DNA of 64,000 nt from Lineus longissimus (taxonomy: Eukaryota; Nemertea; Pilidiophora; Heteronemertea; Lineidae): assembly GCF_910592395.1 (NCBI RefSeq), contig NC_088321.1:11906001-11970000 (forward strand), given 5' to 3'. Numbering within the stretch: position 1 is the stretch's first letter; each line of letters starts with the position of its first letter. A program made the position numbers and the translations under genes. The notes beneath the pieces were generated by a model. The model did not search any database. It was not told the DNA's origin and was given only the letters and a program-made list of their open reading frames with translations. Positions 47,333-61,490 of the stretch are shown here, in pieces.

Positions 47333-48647
47333 CAGACACATGCAGAGCTCGTAATGTATGTTTGATAACAACCACGATTAGCAACCGTGTAAATATGGAA
47401 ACGATGTTGATTTTAATGAGAATGAATACCTACTGATTATGATATGCTTGTTACAGGAGACATACCGTGTTGATTATTGAGAATTTAAACAACTAATTGG
47501 CAGCATCATGTGCATTGGGCAAGCTATGTTTGGTCTGTTCCTTATGTCTAGTCTATATGATTGGGATCTGCGTGGACTTGAATGACCTCGTCGATTGGTT
47601 ATCGCGTGATGTCGTATTCCCGGTGGGTAAAGGTATCTGTTGGCCTACGAAAAATACGTGCTTACCTGGAGACAGACAAAAGATTAGTTCATTTTGAGGG
47701 GCGTATATAAGGCCCGCATTCATTATTTTTAGCCTTGTTTCTATTGTGTTGCCTTCATCCACCGTGGTATTGGTCACAAATTTGACTCATTCCACGATCT
47801 ATCCTCGGGATGAACTGATGTTGTTTTGCGTGTTTTTTTCCGATAGGACAAATATTTACAACTCCAAAAAAGCCGGCTATTTCAGTTTTATATTTTACAG
47901 TTCGATCGTGACAGTGCACTTGCATACAGTGTATATGATTTAACAAACAATTGTATGTGTGAAAATCGACGCCACACAAATACATTACTCCAGATATTAT
48001 GTTCCCTATAGATGGCAAGTGGTGGGCTACTTCTTCCTATCCACGGGGCAAATTTCGCAGTTGGGAGATTACGATTGTCATACCGAGCGATTTGAACGTT
48101 AGCCAGCATCGGTTACTCGTAACATTTTGACCAGGCTTGCATCGAATTCTCATTGCAATCTCTGTCTTCGGACACACGAACAGTTACCTTTTTTTACAGA
48201 CTGCCAAGACCCTGATTCAAACCTTGTGCCGCAATAAGTATGAAAGCCGATTTACGAGTGTTGCGTACGTGAGTTTGCGTGCTTGAGCATGCTTGATGAC
48301 ATACACTGAGACCTGTGTTCATCGCAATTCGTCTTTTGTAAGGGTTGCAAAACATACATATTTCAATGGAACTTGTCCTTATCCAAATCGAGTGCACGCA
48401 AGTACAAATAGTGTCATCTATCCGGGGAAATGTGTCAGTAATGGCTCAGTTCGTCATATCTACATATTACTCTGAATTTCGTCAGATATTTTTGAGCTAT
48501 ATTCATTGTGAAATACAGCAAAATGTAAATTATGCATAATACAATTAAATATTAATGTCTGTTGTTTGATAAAATACAGCAATCAATTGCTGATCGTTTG
48601 ATATAATGTAGACGTAATTATACACTTCTGCAATACTCTCCATCACT

Positions 48648-48661
48648 CCACTAGATGGCGC
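48648..48661 (+). promoter_or_regulatory. CTCF-like motif, full consensus match (U6)
   Basis: Same CCACTAGATGGCGC as in U2, 780 bp upstream of exon 1. Confidence 0.5.
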
Positions 48662-49427
48662 GGAAGTATACTTTTCGCCGCATCGAAGCCACGTGATGAC
48701 AGAGAATACGTTGTCGGCTGCACTTTCAAAAGGTTTTCGAATTTATTTTACTCTCAGAAATTAATTGAATTTAAGTGAATGAAACCAACCGCATTTTATT
48801 TACTCATCACAGTAGGACATATTGTTGTGACCTAAAGGCCCCCCAATGGCGGTCCTCAAAAGGAACCATGTTCTGAAAGATAGACACGCCTTTGGGAGAC
48901 CACGAAGTTACCTTTAATACGATGCATACCTTTATTGCGGTAGACGAAAAACCAAGTGTATTTGATTTGGCACTGGTCAGTATATAGGCCTGTGCTTCGG
49001 CCTCGGTCGGCCTGCCAAATTTCCGAATTCGCATCATGGAAACACAATTGACGCTCCAGAATTTCAAAAACTGTCAGTCAGCTCAACCTCGTGCTCATGT
49101 TGCCTCTGTCCTGGTTTACACTGACCCGTACTCGAAACTGCAGCGAAAGAGGCTGGTAGCTTTTTTCTAATAAGTCCGGTTTGCCCGGCTGGGACAGAAT
49201 TTCTGTTCCACTTCGGTCGGCGGTGGACTTTTTGTGTCGATTGTTTATTTATCTTCTACTCCGTCAGCTGCGCCACCTAGTGTCAACTTAGATGTGATGG
49301 CTGCGCCATCTAATGTAGAAATATTATACGTAACTTAGAAATAATGGCTCCAATCAATTATTAGTTGTACTCTCTGCATGTATGGGAAACAAGATAAATA
49401 CTGCAGAAAAAAATACAGCGACCAGCA

Positions 49428-49733
49428 ATGAAAATTTCCACAGCGATTTATGTTGTGTTATTCGCCCGACAGGAGGCAGTGCTGGCATTTCTATCCGCAA
49501 TACTCACACGTTGTTCATCACGTGTCTCAATCCAAGCAAATCTCGGTGAAATTGGAACGGCATCAAAAATCGAGTGCTGCCTTCAATGCACTGATAATGA
49601 CTGTTTGACGATAAACCATATTTTAACTGAAAACCGGTGCCAACTCAGCTTTTCTAAACCGAAGCCGTTGAACGACGCAATGTCAAACTACAGTGGGGGT
49701 CGTTTATATTCAAAATGTAGACGACAGCATTCG
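49428..49733 (+). CDS. Exon 1, secreted PAN/apple-domain protein (U6 gene)
   Basis: Same 102 residues as U1 and U2. Donor GTAAGG; intron of 3.3 kb to exon 2 at 52996. Confidence 0.75.
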
Positions 49734-51360
49734 GTAAGGGAAACATACCCTGTAATAGTCCTGTTTCACCGATCTAGGACAATTTCTGCAAAATCGATTC
49801 AGTCGTTCGATTAACTATGTGAACAAGTCTAATTGAAGAGGTGATTGAGTGCAAGAACAACTCCAGTCTTTATTTCATGTACTTTAGTATTTTCAGCACT
49901 AAACCCCTTCCCTGTCCGTCATTTTTTGCAGATAGCCACATGCAAATGTTTCTGACATGACTGGACAATAGCAACAGAAGGTACTTCTTGCACAAAACTT
50001 TTGGATTTTAAAGGAATTGTCATAAAACAGAGCCAATGCCACATTCTGAGAGCAGTTTTGATTTAAAAAATTCGCAAATCGTTTTGTCAGCCAGCCAACC
50101 CAGTGTTTATTTCACTTCTGGTGCTAGCAATATTTTTCAACAGTGACTTCAGTAGTTCTTGCACTGAGGTCTTCAATTATGAAAGACAATTGGTGGGCGA
50201 CGCGCCAAGTTGTGCAGTGGTCATGTCGCCATGACATTGGCCTTGGCATTTATCTCGATTCGAGGTACATTGAACATTATTATACTACATGAAGTTAAAA
50301 AAGTGCACGGTCTTAGGTCGGTCAAACTAGGGTAATTAATTACAATGTTTGTAAGGTACATTTACATGTTGTCAGATTCGCGTGTGCAATGTCCTGTACA
50401 GCTACAATACCAAAGCAAAATGCGGAGAATCGATAACTTCGAGTTCAGGTCGCAGATTTACCCAGTGCACAAGTTCATTCGATCCCACACCAAAGGTTAC
50501 ACTGGTACATCGATTCGGTTCACATTCATTACGTTTTGACTTGTTTTGCGAGGCGGAGTTTTGCAAGAGGTCTAAATCAGGATATTTTCAAAACATCTGT
50601 TTTAGATCCAAGCAGGATCGATCTTGCATAGCATAGCTTGTTATGTCTTGGAGGGATAACTTGAGCAGGTCACGACCACGGGCTGAAGAAGCACCATGTA
50701 GTTCACGTTGTTTTCCAGTGTTGATGATAGAATCAATAACACAATGCAATGCAGTGCAGTACGTTGGATGCGACATTGACATGCACTCAATGCAAGTGCA
50801 GCGTATTGCTAGAACAGTGCACCCGCTACTGCTTCTGTCATATTGAAGTGGCACACTAAATCCGATAGAAGGCGCTATCACTCTTATAATGCTACGACGG
50901 AGACAGACTTTCACCAATAAAACACAACAAATGGTGTGCAGCGACAAAGACCCCATTAGGTCACGTGGTGTGATATAACAGATGACCCGATGCAATCGTG
51001 GACCTTTTATCATGTTTATGCTTTGTTGCAAGTGTTTCCATGAATAAATTGCTTTAATGCTGGCATCTTGTGCATTTGATTTGCTGTTGTCGTCACATAA
51101 TGAACACACAATTATATTCAGAATGATCGGATACCTACCTCATGAATCCTAAGGGGATAGATACACGGGGCAGAATGTAAAGTAATTTGAGGCTGGACCC
51201 ATCAAAGCGAACGGACTTGTTTGAATGAGCGCAACGTTATAAAATTCTGAACATCTTGAACAAAAAACTTTAGGAGGCCTTCACCGAACGCTCAGCGCCA
51301 TCTACATACACATGATGCTACCTCCTACTCAACATGTATGGCAAGCCGTGTGTCCAATAA

Positions 51361-52063
51361 TTTAGAAAACCTGGTTTTCATCTTTCAAAACTTAGTTTTA
51401 TGGACGAAAACCAAGCTTTGTTCAATGAAAATAGGTTTTCTTTCAAGAAAACTAAGTTTTTAAAAACAATTTATTCTTTTTTGAAAAAGTATAAGTTTTA
51501 TGAAAACCAAGTTTAAAAAAAGATAAAAACTATCTTTTCTTCCATATCACCTAGTTTTGTATGTTATTCTTCAATAAAAACCTAGTTTCATGAAAAATAA
51601 ACCCATGGTTTTCTTCCATGAAACTAAGTTTGAAAGAAGAAAAACAGGTTTTACTGAAACCTAGTTTTTTTACCTCGTCTCCAACCCAACCTCTCCACAT
51701 CAGACGAACCATGCGTGTCATGCTATGGAGATGAAGTAAAAAGACTAGTTTTTCTAGCATATGGATTAGAAACTAGGTTTTATAATAAATAACGTAGTCT
51801 TTTTCAATAGAAACTAGGTTTTGATGAAGACATGTATATGACCTGGTTTTATTCCACAAAACCAAGTAATCTTCTTCGAAACTAGGTTTGTATTGAAGAA
51901 GCATAGGTTTAATTTTAGTTTTTGACCAAGAAAACGTGGTTTATATAATAAACCTAATTGCTTCTCCAATAAACCCCTAATTTCACTGAATAAAAGGTTT
52001 TCTTCCATGAAACTAAAATTGGAAAGAAGAAAACCAGGTCTTCTTCAATATAACTAGGTTTCT
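51361..52063 (+). mobile_element. AAACTAGG-type inverted-repeat element (U6)
   Basis: Homologous element with the U2-type core. Confidence 0.65.
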
Positions 52064-52995
52064 TTATGACAAGTTTTGGTCGTGTTTATGCGCAAGTGAC
52101 TGCACTATTCATCGAATGTGATGATATATAAGATCGGCTATTATTGATCAATTTAGCATTTGGTGCGCCATTTTGCCTTGGCAGTTCGGAAATGCTCAAG
52201 AACATTAGGACATTACTAAAGATGATACAAATGGTGCCACTTATTGATGACGGTCGAAGGCAGTACTAACGGAACTTGGTGAAAAGGACATTGCATTGAA
52301 TGATTTTCAGAAAACGTGGGAGAATATTTGCAGTAAAAAAGGAGGTGTAAATCGCGTCCAAGATTTATCGCTGTTCATGTGAGCGGTAACAAATCAGATC
52401 ACGGTTCTAATAGAAGTACTCCTTGTCTAGTTTGGTATACTCTATCGTTTCACTGATCTAAAACTGGTTCATTATATGGACAAGGAAATCAAAGCAGAGG
52501 CCAGTCCAGCACGAGGCGTCATTACCACAGGACAATTTGCTGTCAACAACCTCTTGTCTGTCGAAATTGAACATGTTGATTGGCATCAAACGCCCTTTTC
52601 TCATGATATCCGGCGTAAAATCGACTATGCAGAGCCGGTCTTAGATCAGCGAAACTAGAGTCTATGCATGTATTGTTAATTCTGTACACGATTCTTGTAG
52701 AATTCAATTATCAGGTAAGAAAAAAAGATCTCAGAAAGAATCTTTGAAGAATATTGTAAAGAATGTACATGCAAATGTACCAACTGAATAAGACCTTTAA
52801 GAAACAGGATTCTCGATCAGGGATGGCGTTCAGAGGAGACAATGGTAATAGTGCGAGCTTGTACTATTAGATGTGTACAACATTAAACTGGGCATGTATG
52901 CGTACAGATGGTACACGTGCATGCACGGTACAAATCATATACAAGTAAAAATGGCTGGCGAACTTTGTTCACGTAACCTCTTTATTTTCCTCAAG

Positions 52996-53931
52996 AAGTT
53001 TACATCATTCTCTTATCACCTTAGTCACAAACTTGCAATAAGTTCTGCTGTGCATTTTCAAAACTTTTATTATCATAAGCAAAGTGACTTGATTGTCTTA
53101 ACCGATTTCACAGGAAATGAAACTTCAATAAGAACACTAAAGCTATATCCGGACTCTGGCAAGCTTGGATGGGCACAGGCAAGCTACGAAGGCATAATTA
53201 AAATTGTCGGTCAATATAAACAGTTCCTCATTGCTACTCCAATGACCCGCCTCTACGAAAAGTTCATCATCGTTGGATTGGACGGCCAGTTGCGAGGAAG
53301 GCTAAAGTTCCAACACCTGAATAAAATCCAATTTAGCCTATCCAAGTACATGGACGTTTCATTTCTTCTTCTAAGTGATGCAGATTTGGGCGTTATCACA
53401 CTTTTCTCTTTGGAAGGCTACTTTACGAAGTATTGTCACAACCGCATATCCAACATGTCCAATGGCTCACTAATCCTAATTCTTACATGCAGAAACAAAC
53501 TTAAGCCTTCCTTGAAATATTCTGCGTACACAAATTCTGGATTATTCGCATTTTGTTCAGGATTTATCAGTAATGGATCTCTTGTCAGTTGTTTTAATGC
53601 GAAGTCAAAACGCTCTAGCCATGCTATATTTTCTGTTAAAAAAACAGTTAAAACCACATTCTTCTTCATTAGCGATGTCTACCATCGACTATTAATAGGA
53701 ACTACTGATAACGAGGTCATGTTTATGAGTTGGCCGAAGGGAAATGGAGTTTCTTACCATCAATTAAAACAAGACGACGTCTTCAAATTTAGTGGGGGTA
53801 GTCAGTTCGTTTTGTTGAATAATAGTGATCTTGTTCAGTTTTTAACGGATGGTGGTGCACAAGGAAGAAGAATTCTGACAATGTTGAAGGTGTACTCCCC
53901 GAGAGCAGGATGTGAAACGATCAAAGTGTGA
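52996..53931 (+). CDS. Exon 2, propeller-like variable extracellular region (U6 gene)
   Basis: Intact 311 codons. HNR type at 148-150, but residues 171-195 are distinct (KPSLKYS, then GFISNGS), restoring a sequon at Asn193. Thr39, Ser207 and Lys215 are private. The 3' part combines Asn239 with Val252 and Ser277. Confidence 0.75.
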   Translation, partial: KFTSFSYHLSHKLAISSAVHFQNFYYHKQSDLIVLTDFTGNETSIRTLKLYPDSGKLGWAQASYEGIIKIVGQYKQFLIATPMTRLYEKFIIVGLDGQLRGRLKFQHLNKIQFSLSKYMDVSFLLLSDADLGVITLFSLEGYFTKYCHNRISNMSNGSLILILTCRNKLKPSLKYSAYTNSGLFAFCSGFISNGSLVSCFNAKSKRSSHAIFSVKKTVKTTFFFISDVYHRLLIGTTDNEVMFMSWPKGNGVSYHQLKQDDVFKFSGGSQFVLLNNSDLVQFLTDGGAQGRRILTMLKVYSPRAGCETIKV

Positions 53932-54700
53932 CTCAGTAGATCTGAATACGGTTCTCATCATTTCCTTCGAAGTTTCTTCAGTAACTAAAAATATCATTAT
54001 TCTGCCATGGAGCATAATCCACTATTGCCGTTAGGTGGCGCATACAAATGATATATGTACCATATGTAACAGAATAGGTAAGCATTTCAAGTTATTTTAA
54101 ATAGGGACTTTACGAGCTCGGGGTCAGTTAACATGGTAAAGGGCAATGGGTTGTCTTTGATCCTGCGAACTCTTTTCAAGCAAACAAAAAGTTTACACTC
54201 AATATGTAAAATGGGTCTTCTTTAAGGCGGACGGCTGCTGCTGATTTCTTCAAACTGAACGAAGAAAAACAGGTAAATGGCAATGTTAACGCAGGTCGAA
54301 TGACGAGATTATATTTAGATTCTTCAGAAACATTTGGTTACGATATTAACTGTGGCTAAAGGTATCGGTTTGCTTGAGAAAAATACGTGCTTACCTGGAG
54401 AGAAAATGACTATACAAAAGAAATATTTAAAAAATATTTGTTAATTTGGAGGGGCCGAAAGGTCCGCATTTATTTATTTTTGTCCGATTGTACTCCTCCA
54501 ACACTGTAATGGTGAGAAAGGTTTCTACTCTGATGCCCGATATACACATCCCCATTTCAACGTACGGAAAATTTTGTAGGAAAAAAAACACGTTTAGGTC
54601 TTCCTATTTTCCCGTACAATAAAATGCTATACAATTTAATCTCACCGTGTACGATGAGCTTGCGGTTTGATGTGCGTTTGACCGTTTATTGACTGGATAC

Positions 54701-54859
54701 ATGGGAGTAAGAGCCTACAGGCGCCTTTTAATGGTCGTCTTAGGATCCATTGTTTGGCCCGTTTCAGCGGTTTTCTTCTCTGTTTCCGACGGCAGGAGGA
54801 GCGTGAGACTCCCATCGCCAGATCATGACGGCTGCACACGATGCCGAGACAACTTTTAG
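54701..54859 (+). CDS. Small secreted-type ORF, 52 aa (U7)
   Basis: Full-length copy with Arg at residue 32, as in U1. Upstream flank differences cluster outside the ORF. Confidence 0.45.
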   Translation: MGVRAYRRLLMVVLGSIVWPVSAVFFSVSDGRRSVRLPSPDHDGCTRCRDNF

Positions 54860-55346
54860 TTTGGACAGTACCGGAGGTATTTTCAAAATGGATGGGAATA
54901 TAGGGCCCTTACTGGTCTATAGTGCGGGATATGATCTATGCAGAATGTTACGTAGGCCAAGAGTCTCCAACCCAAATGTTCTTGAAGAATATTAACCCGG
55001 TTTGGTATCTAGTACACTAGTGGGTTAATCCTACCAAAACTTGCGACCCCGCCAGACACGATCAATTTCTCAATCGTACTTAATCCTTCCTATAAAACAA
55101 TGTACTCGTCGACGTCGGGTTAAGTTGGAGAGAAAATTGTAAACAAATATTTCATAGGAATATGTTATCGTGTATAGCGGTCATAACACTGTATTGGGAT
55201 GGCCTTGTTTCCATTGTGTTGCAAAGGTAAACCAATACCTTTAATTACCCACTGTGTTATTCAGTGTCGAATTAGTAGGTTAACACTTCAATAAAGAATA
55301 TACTCATAAATTATTTACACGATTCTTGTATGATTCTTGTATGATT

Positions 55347-55505
55347 CAAGAACAAAGCAAAGTGGTGGAGAGAGACCCAACACGATTTACGAGATGGGTA
55401 AAGGATGCGAATTGGATTCGTAAAACCACCAACATGAATCGATACACTAAGTCGCGTGTGGGATCAAAGTCTGACCGCTCCGACATCCAGCAGTCAGATG
55501 TCTAA
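55347..55505 (+). pseudogene. Decayed transposon ORF tail, U7
   Basis: Same fragment in the eroded form shared with U5. A short local duplication of TTGTATGATTC lies just upstream (near 55325-55345). Confidence 0.4.
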
Positions 55506-56698
55506 CTTCTGAAGAAGAATGGTGCAACCATTTGAAACGTCAATGTGATGATGAACATTGATTGTGTAAAAACTGTATATGACCCAAAGGACTCCACCAG
55601 GCATGTCAAAAATGTTGTATGGTTTATTAGACACCATGTGGGATTGCGGAGAGAACCAGGATGCGCATGTCGTGTTGGAGTGTTGTCCGAGCTCGGTCGA
55701 GTGCATGTTAATCACGCGAATCATGATTTGATGATAGTATACCTTTGTTATTGTAGTTTTGTTTGATAAGAATTCACTGCAAACATTTTTTTTATACAAT
55801 ATGCATATGATTTGAAGAAAAACATACATGTACTTGCAGACTGAGTATACACTGTAATATCAGTACGAGTTGATCTCGCTTGCTGACCAACTATGATATG
55901 ATTCATTAAAAAACAACATACTACGCGGCTTTCAGCCTACATTAACATTGATTTTCATCAATCAATACTGACGGTTTACCTAATCGTTTAGGAGACAGGG
56001 GCAGTGTTCGTTAGGTTTCGACCATATAGACACGATAGACACAATCCCATGAAGAATTATTGTTTACGACATCGGACTGATGGCTGGCAGTACCGTACGC
56101 CGAACATTATATAAGTGATATGAAAAGCACTTGAGATTATCGTGTGCGGAAGTGCTTTTTGAAGAACCAGTGGCATAATAAAGGGCTGCCGCTTCCTAGT
56201 TTCCTTTGCGCTCTAAAGAACTAGTTCCAGATATGAATGTGCACAAGAAAGGGAAAATTCGAAATATTACTGAATTATCCCTTATTTCCGTGCAGCGATC
56301 ATATCTATTGACAACGCGCAGCCTTAGCTGGGGAATATGAAGGCATCATCTTGTCGGAGGTCGATCACCCCGATACCAAGACGACACTGACAATTATGTT
56401 AGATCAGAGTCGTTGCACTATCAGCGAAAAGTCCGGTAAGTTTTTGTCGCCCGATGTGTCTACGAGGACTATGAACCCACACACCGGTCGGCAGACGGGG
56501 CGGAATAAAATTTCCACATCCGGCTCGCATAGGCTTGAGTAAGTAACTAAGGTAACCGAACAGTAAGCAAGTACACCTACCCATGCGCAACCCTAACTGG
56601 ATTTGGATAATTTTGAAGTGGAAGACTCCATGGCGACGTAATCAAATATCAAATCGTCTTTAAAGTAGATTTTTGGCGGTATTTTATTGGTTGTTCGC

Positions 56699-56713
56699 GA
56701 GGGGGATGGGGGG
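56699..56713 (+). repeat. G-tract (U7)
   Basis: Shortest of the series, interrupted by one AT. Confidence 0.7.
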
Positions 56714-58037
56714 CAGATACATGCAGAGCTCGTTATGTATGTTGGATAACAACCACGATTAGCAAACATGTAGATATGGAAACGACGCTGATATTAATGA
56801 GAATGAATACCTACTGATTATGATATGCTTGTTACAAGAGACATACCGTATTGATTATTGAGAATGTAAACAACTAATCGGCAGCATCATGTGCGTTGGG
56901 CATGCTATGTTTGGTCTGTTCCTTATGTTTAGTCTATATGATTGGGATCAGCGTGGACTTGAATGACCTCGGCTATTGGTTATCGCGTGATGTCGTATTC
57001 CCGGTGGGTAAATGTATCTGTTGGCCTAAGAAAAATACGTGCTTACCTGGAGACAGACAAAAGATTAGTTCATTTTGAGGGGCGTATATCAGGCCCGCAT
57101 TCATTATTTTTAGCCTTGTTTCTATTGTGTTGCCTTCATCCACCGTGGTATTGGTCACAAATTTGACTCATTCCACGATCTTTCCTCGGGATGAACTGAT
57201 GTAGTTTGCGTGTTTTTTTCCGATAGGACAAAGATATACAACTCCAAAAAAGCCGGCTATTTCAGTTTTATATTTTACAGTTCGATCGTGACAGTGCACT
57301 TGCATACAGTGTATATGATTTAACAAACAATTGTATGTGTGAAAATCGACGCCACACAAATACGTTACTCCAGATATTGTGTTCCCTTTAGGTGGCAAGT
57401 GGTGGGCCACTACTTCCTAGCCACGAGGCACATTCCGCACTTGGGAGATTACGACTTGACTGGTTGTCATATTGAGCGATTGGAACCTTAGCCAGCATCA
57501 GTTACTCGTAACATTTTGACCAGGCTTAAATCGAATTCTCATTGCAATCTCTGTCTTCGGACACACGAACAGTTACCTTTTTTTACAGACTGCCAAGACC
57601 CTGATTCAAACCTTGTGCCGCAATAAGTATGAAAGCCGATTACGAGTGTTGCGTACGTGAGTTTGCGTGCTTGAGCATGCTTGATGACATACACTGATCT
57701 GTGTTCATCGCAATTTGTCTTTTGTAAGGGTTGCAAAACATACATATTTCAATGGAACTTGTCCTTTTCCAAATCGAGTGCACGCAAGTACAAATAGTGT
57801 CATCTATCCGGGGAAATGTGTCTGTAATGGCTCAGTTCGTCATATCTACATATTACTCTGAATTTCGTCAGATATTTTTGAGCCATATTCATTGTGAAAT
57901 ACAGCAAAATGTAAATTATGCATAACACAATGAAATATTAATGTCTGTTGTTTGAAATAATACAGCCATCAATTGCTGATCGTTTGATATAATGCTATAA
58001 GCCGTAATTATACACTTCTGCATTACTCTCCATCACT

Positions 58038-58051
58038 CCACTAGACGGCAC
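58038..58051 (+). promoter_or_regulatory. CTCF-like motif (U7)
   Basis: CCACTAGACGGCAC, one mismatch, same relative position. Confidence 0.4.
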
Positions 58052-58805
58052 GGAAGTATACTTTTCGCCGCATCGAAGCCACATGATGACAGAGAATACG
58101 TTGTCGGCTGCACTTTCAAAAGGTTTTCGAAGTTATTTTACTCTCAGAAATTAGTGAATTCAAGTGAATGAAACCAACCACATTTTATTTACTCATCACA
58201 GTAGGACATATTGTTGTGACTTAAAGGCCCCCCAATGGCGGTCCCCAAAAGGAACCATGTTCTGAAAGATAGACACGCCTATGGGAGACCAAGAAGTTAC
58301 CTTTAATACGATGCATGCCTTTATTGCAGTAGACGAAAAACCAAGTGTATTTGATTTGGCACTGGTCAGTCTATAGGCCTGTGCTTCGGCCTCGGTCGGC
58401 CTGCCAAATTTCCGCATTATGGAAACACAATTAACGCTCCAGAATTTCAAAAACTGTCAGTCAGCTCAACCTCGTGCTCATGTTGCCTCTGTCCTGGTTT
58501 ACACTGACCCGGACTTGAAATTGCAGCGAAAGAGGCTGGTAGCTTTTTCTGACTAGCCCGGTCTGCCCGGCTGGGACAGAATTTCTGTTCCACTTCGGTC
58601 GGCGGTGGACTTTTTGTGTCGATTGTTTTTTTATCTTTTACTCCGTCAGCTGCGCCACCTAGAGTCAAGTTAGATGTGATGGCTGCGCCATCTAATGTAG
58701 AAATATCATACGTAACTTAGAAATAATGGCTCCAATCAAATATTAGTTGTACTCTCTGTAAGGGAAACAAGATAAATACTGCAGAAAAAAATACAGCGAC
58801 CAGCA

Positions 58806-59111
58806 ATGAACATTTCCACATTGATTTATGTTGTGTTATTCGCCCGACAGGAGGCAGTGCTGGCATTTCTATCCGCAATACTCACACGTTGTTCATCACG
58901 TGTCTCAATCCAAGCAAATCTCGGTGAAATTGGAACGGCATCAAAAATCGAGTGCTGCCTTCAATGCACTGATAATGACTGTTTGACGATAAACCATATT
59001 TTAACTGAAAACCGGTGCCAATTCAGCTTTTCTAAACCGAAGCCGTTGAACGACGCAATGTCAAACTACAGTGGGGGTCGTTTATATTCAAAATGTAGAC
59101 GACACCATTCG
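58806..59111 (+). CDS. Exon 1, secreted PAN/apple-domain protein (U7 gene)
   Basis: Same protein as U3 (Asn2, Leu6, Phe73, His100) with a GTAAGG donor. A deletion of about 14 bp just past the donor (near 59130) wrecks the read-through frame but leaves the exon untouched, which supports the exon boundary. Intron of 3.3 kb to 62424. Confidence 0.75.
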
Positions 59112-60787
59112 GTAAGGGAAACATGCCCTGTTTTGCCGATCTAAGACCGTTTCTGCAAAATCGATTCAGTCGTTCGATTAACTATGTCAACAAGTCTAAT
59201 TGAAGAGGTGATTGAGTGCAAGAACAACTCCAGTCTTTATTTCAGGTACTTTAGTATTTTCAACACTAACCCCTTCCCTGTCCGTCATTTTTGCAGATGG
59301 CTACATGCAAATGTTTCTGACATGACTGGACAATAACAACAGAAGGTAATTCTTGCACAAAACTTTTGGGTTTCAAAGGAATTGTAAAACATAGCCAATG
59401 CCACATTCTGAGAGCAATTTTGATTTAAAAAATTCGCAAATCGTTTTGTCAGCCTGCCAACCCACTGTTTATTTCACTTCTGGTGCTAGCAATATTTTTC
59501 AAAAAGTGACTTCAGTAGTTCTTGCACTGAGGTCTGCAATTATGAAAGACAATTGGTGGGCGACGCGCCAAGTTGTGCAATGGTCATGTCGCCATGACAT
59601 TGGCCTTGGCATTTATCTCTATTCGAGGTACATTGGACATTATTATATGTACATGAAGTTAAAGAAACGCACGGTCTTAGGTCGGTCAAACTAGGGTAAT
59701 TACTTACAATGTTTGTAAGTCTCGTCGATGACAAAGCTAGACTGTAATATACTTGATGCAACACATATATATTTTGATAGTAGGTACATTTACATGTTGT
59801 CAGATTCGCATGCGAAATGTCCTGTACAGCTACAATACCAAAGCAAAATGCGGAGAATCGATTACTTCGAGTTCAGGTCGCAGATTTACCCAGTGCACAA
59901 GTTCATTCGATCCCACACCAAAGGTTACACTGGTACATCGATTCGGTTCGCATTCATTACGTTTTGACTTGTTTTGCGAGGCGGAGTTTTGCAAGAGGTC
60001 TAAATCAGGATATTTTCAAAACATCTGTTTTAGATCCAAGCAGGATCGATCTTGCATAGCATAGCTTGTTATGTCTTGGAGGGATAACTTGAGTAGGTCA
60101 CGACCACGGGCTGAAGAAGCACCATGTAGTTCACGTTGTCTTCAAGTGTTGATGATAGAATCAATAACACAATGCAGTGCAGTGCAGTACGTTGGATGCG
60201 ACATTGACATGCACTCGATGCGCGTACAGCGTATTGCAATAACATTGCACCCGCTGCTGCTTCTGTCATATTGAAGTGGCACACTAAATCCGATAGAAGG
60301 CGCTATCACTCTTATAATACTACGACGGAGACAGACTTTCATCAATAAAACACAACGAATGGTGTGCAGCGACAACGCCCTCATTAGGTCACGTGGTGTG
60401 ATATAACAGATGACCCGATGCAATCGTGGACCTTTTATCATGTTTATGCTTTGTTGCAAGTGTTTCCATGAATAAATTGCTTTAATGCTGGCATCTTGTG
60501 CATTTGATTTGTTGTTGTCGTCACATAATGATCACACAATTATATTCAGAATGTTCGGATACCTACCTCATGAATCTTAAGGGGATAGATACACGGGGCA
60601 GAATGTAAAGTAATTTGAGGCTTGACCCATCAAAGCGAACGGACTTGTTTGAATGAGCGCAACGTTATACAATTCTGAACATCTTGAACAAAACTTTAGG
60701 AGGCCTTCACCGAACGCTCAGCGCAATCTACATACATATGATGATACCTCCTACTCAACATGTATGGCTAGCCGTGTGTCCAATAAT

Positions 60788-61490
60788 TTAGAAAACCTGG
60801 TTTTCTTCTTTCAAAACTTAGTTTTATGGAAGAAAACCAAGCTTTGTTCAATGAAAATAGGTTTTCTTTCAAGAAAACTAAATTTTTAAAAACAATTTAC
60901 TCTTTTTTGAAAAAGTATAAGTTTCATGAAAACCAAGTTTAAAAAAAGATAAAAACTATATTTTCTTCCATATAACCTAGTTTTGTATGTTATTCTTCAA
61001 TAAAAACCTAGTTTCATTGAAAAAAACCCATGGTTTTCTTCCATGAAACTAAGTTTGAAAGAAGAAAAACAGGTTTTACTGAAACCTAGTCTTTTTACCT
61101 CGTCTCCAACCCAACCTCTTCCCATCAGACGAACCATGCGTGTCATGCTGTGGGAACGAAGTAAAACGACTAGTTTTTCTAGCATATGGATCAGAAACTA
61201 GGTTTCATAAGAAATAACGTAGTCTTTTTCAATAAAAACTAGGTTTTGCTGGAGACATATAACCTGGTTTTTATTCCACAAAACCAAGTATTCTTCTACG
61301 AAACTAGGTTTTTATTGAACAAGCTTAGGTTTAATTTTGGTTTTTGACCAAGAAAACGTGGTTTATATAATAGACCTATACTAATTGCTTCTCCAATTGA
61401 AACCTAGTTTCACTGAATAAAAGGTTTTCTTCCATGAAACTAAGTTTGGAAAGAAGAAAACCAGGTCTTCTTCAATATAACTAGGTTTCC
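60788..61490 (+). mobile_element. AAACTAGG-type inverted-repeat element (U7)
   Basis: Homologous element: left arm resembles U6, core and right arm resemble U3, so it is itself mosaic. Confidence 0.65.

Larger units (their letters stand above)
44776..54182 (+). repeat. Tandem array unit U6 (9.4 kb)
   Basis: Complete unit with an intact gene (49428-49733, 52996-53931) and an empty 162-bp site. Exon 1 and its flank follow U2, including the best CTCF-like motif. The intron alternates between U2-like stretches (51360-52060 and 52420-52460) and a U3/U7-like stretch near 52150-52200. Confidence 0.95.
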
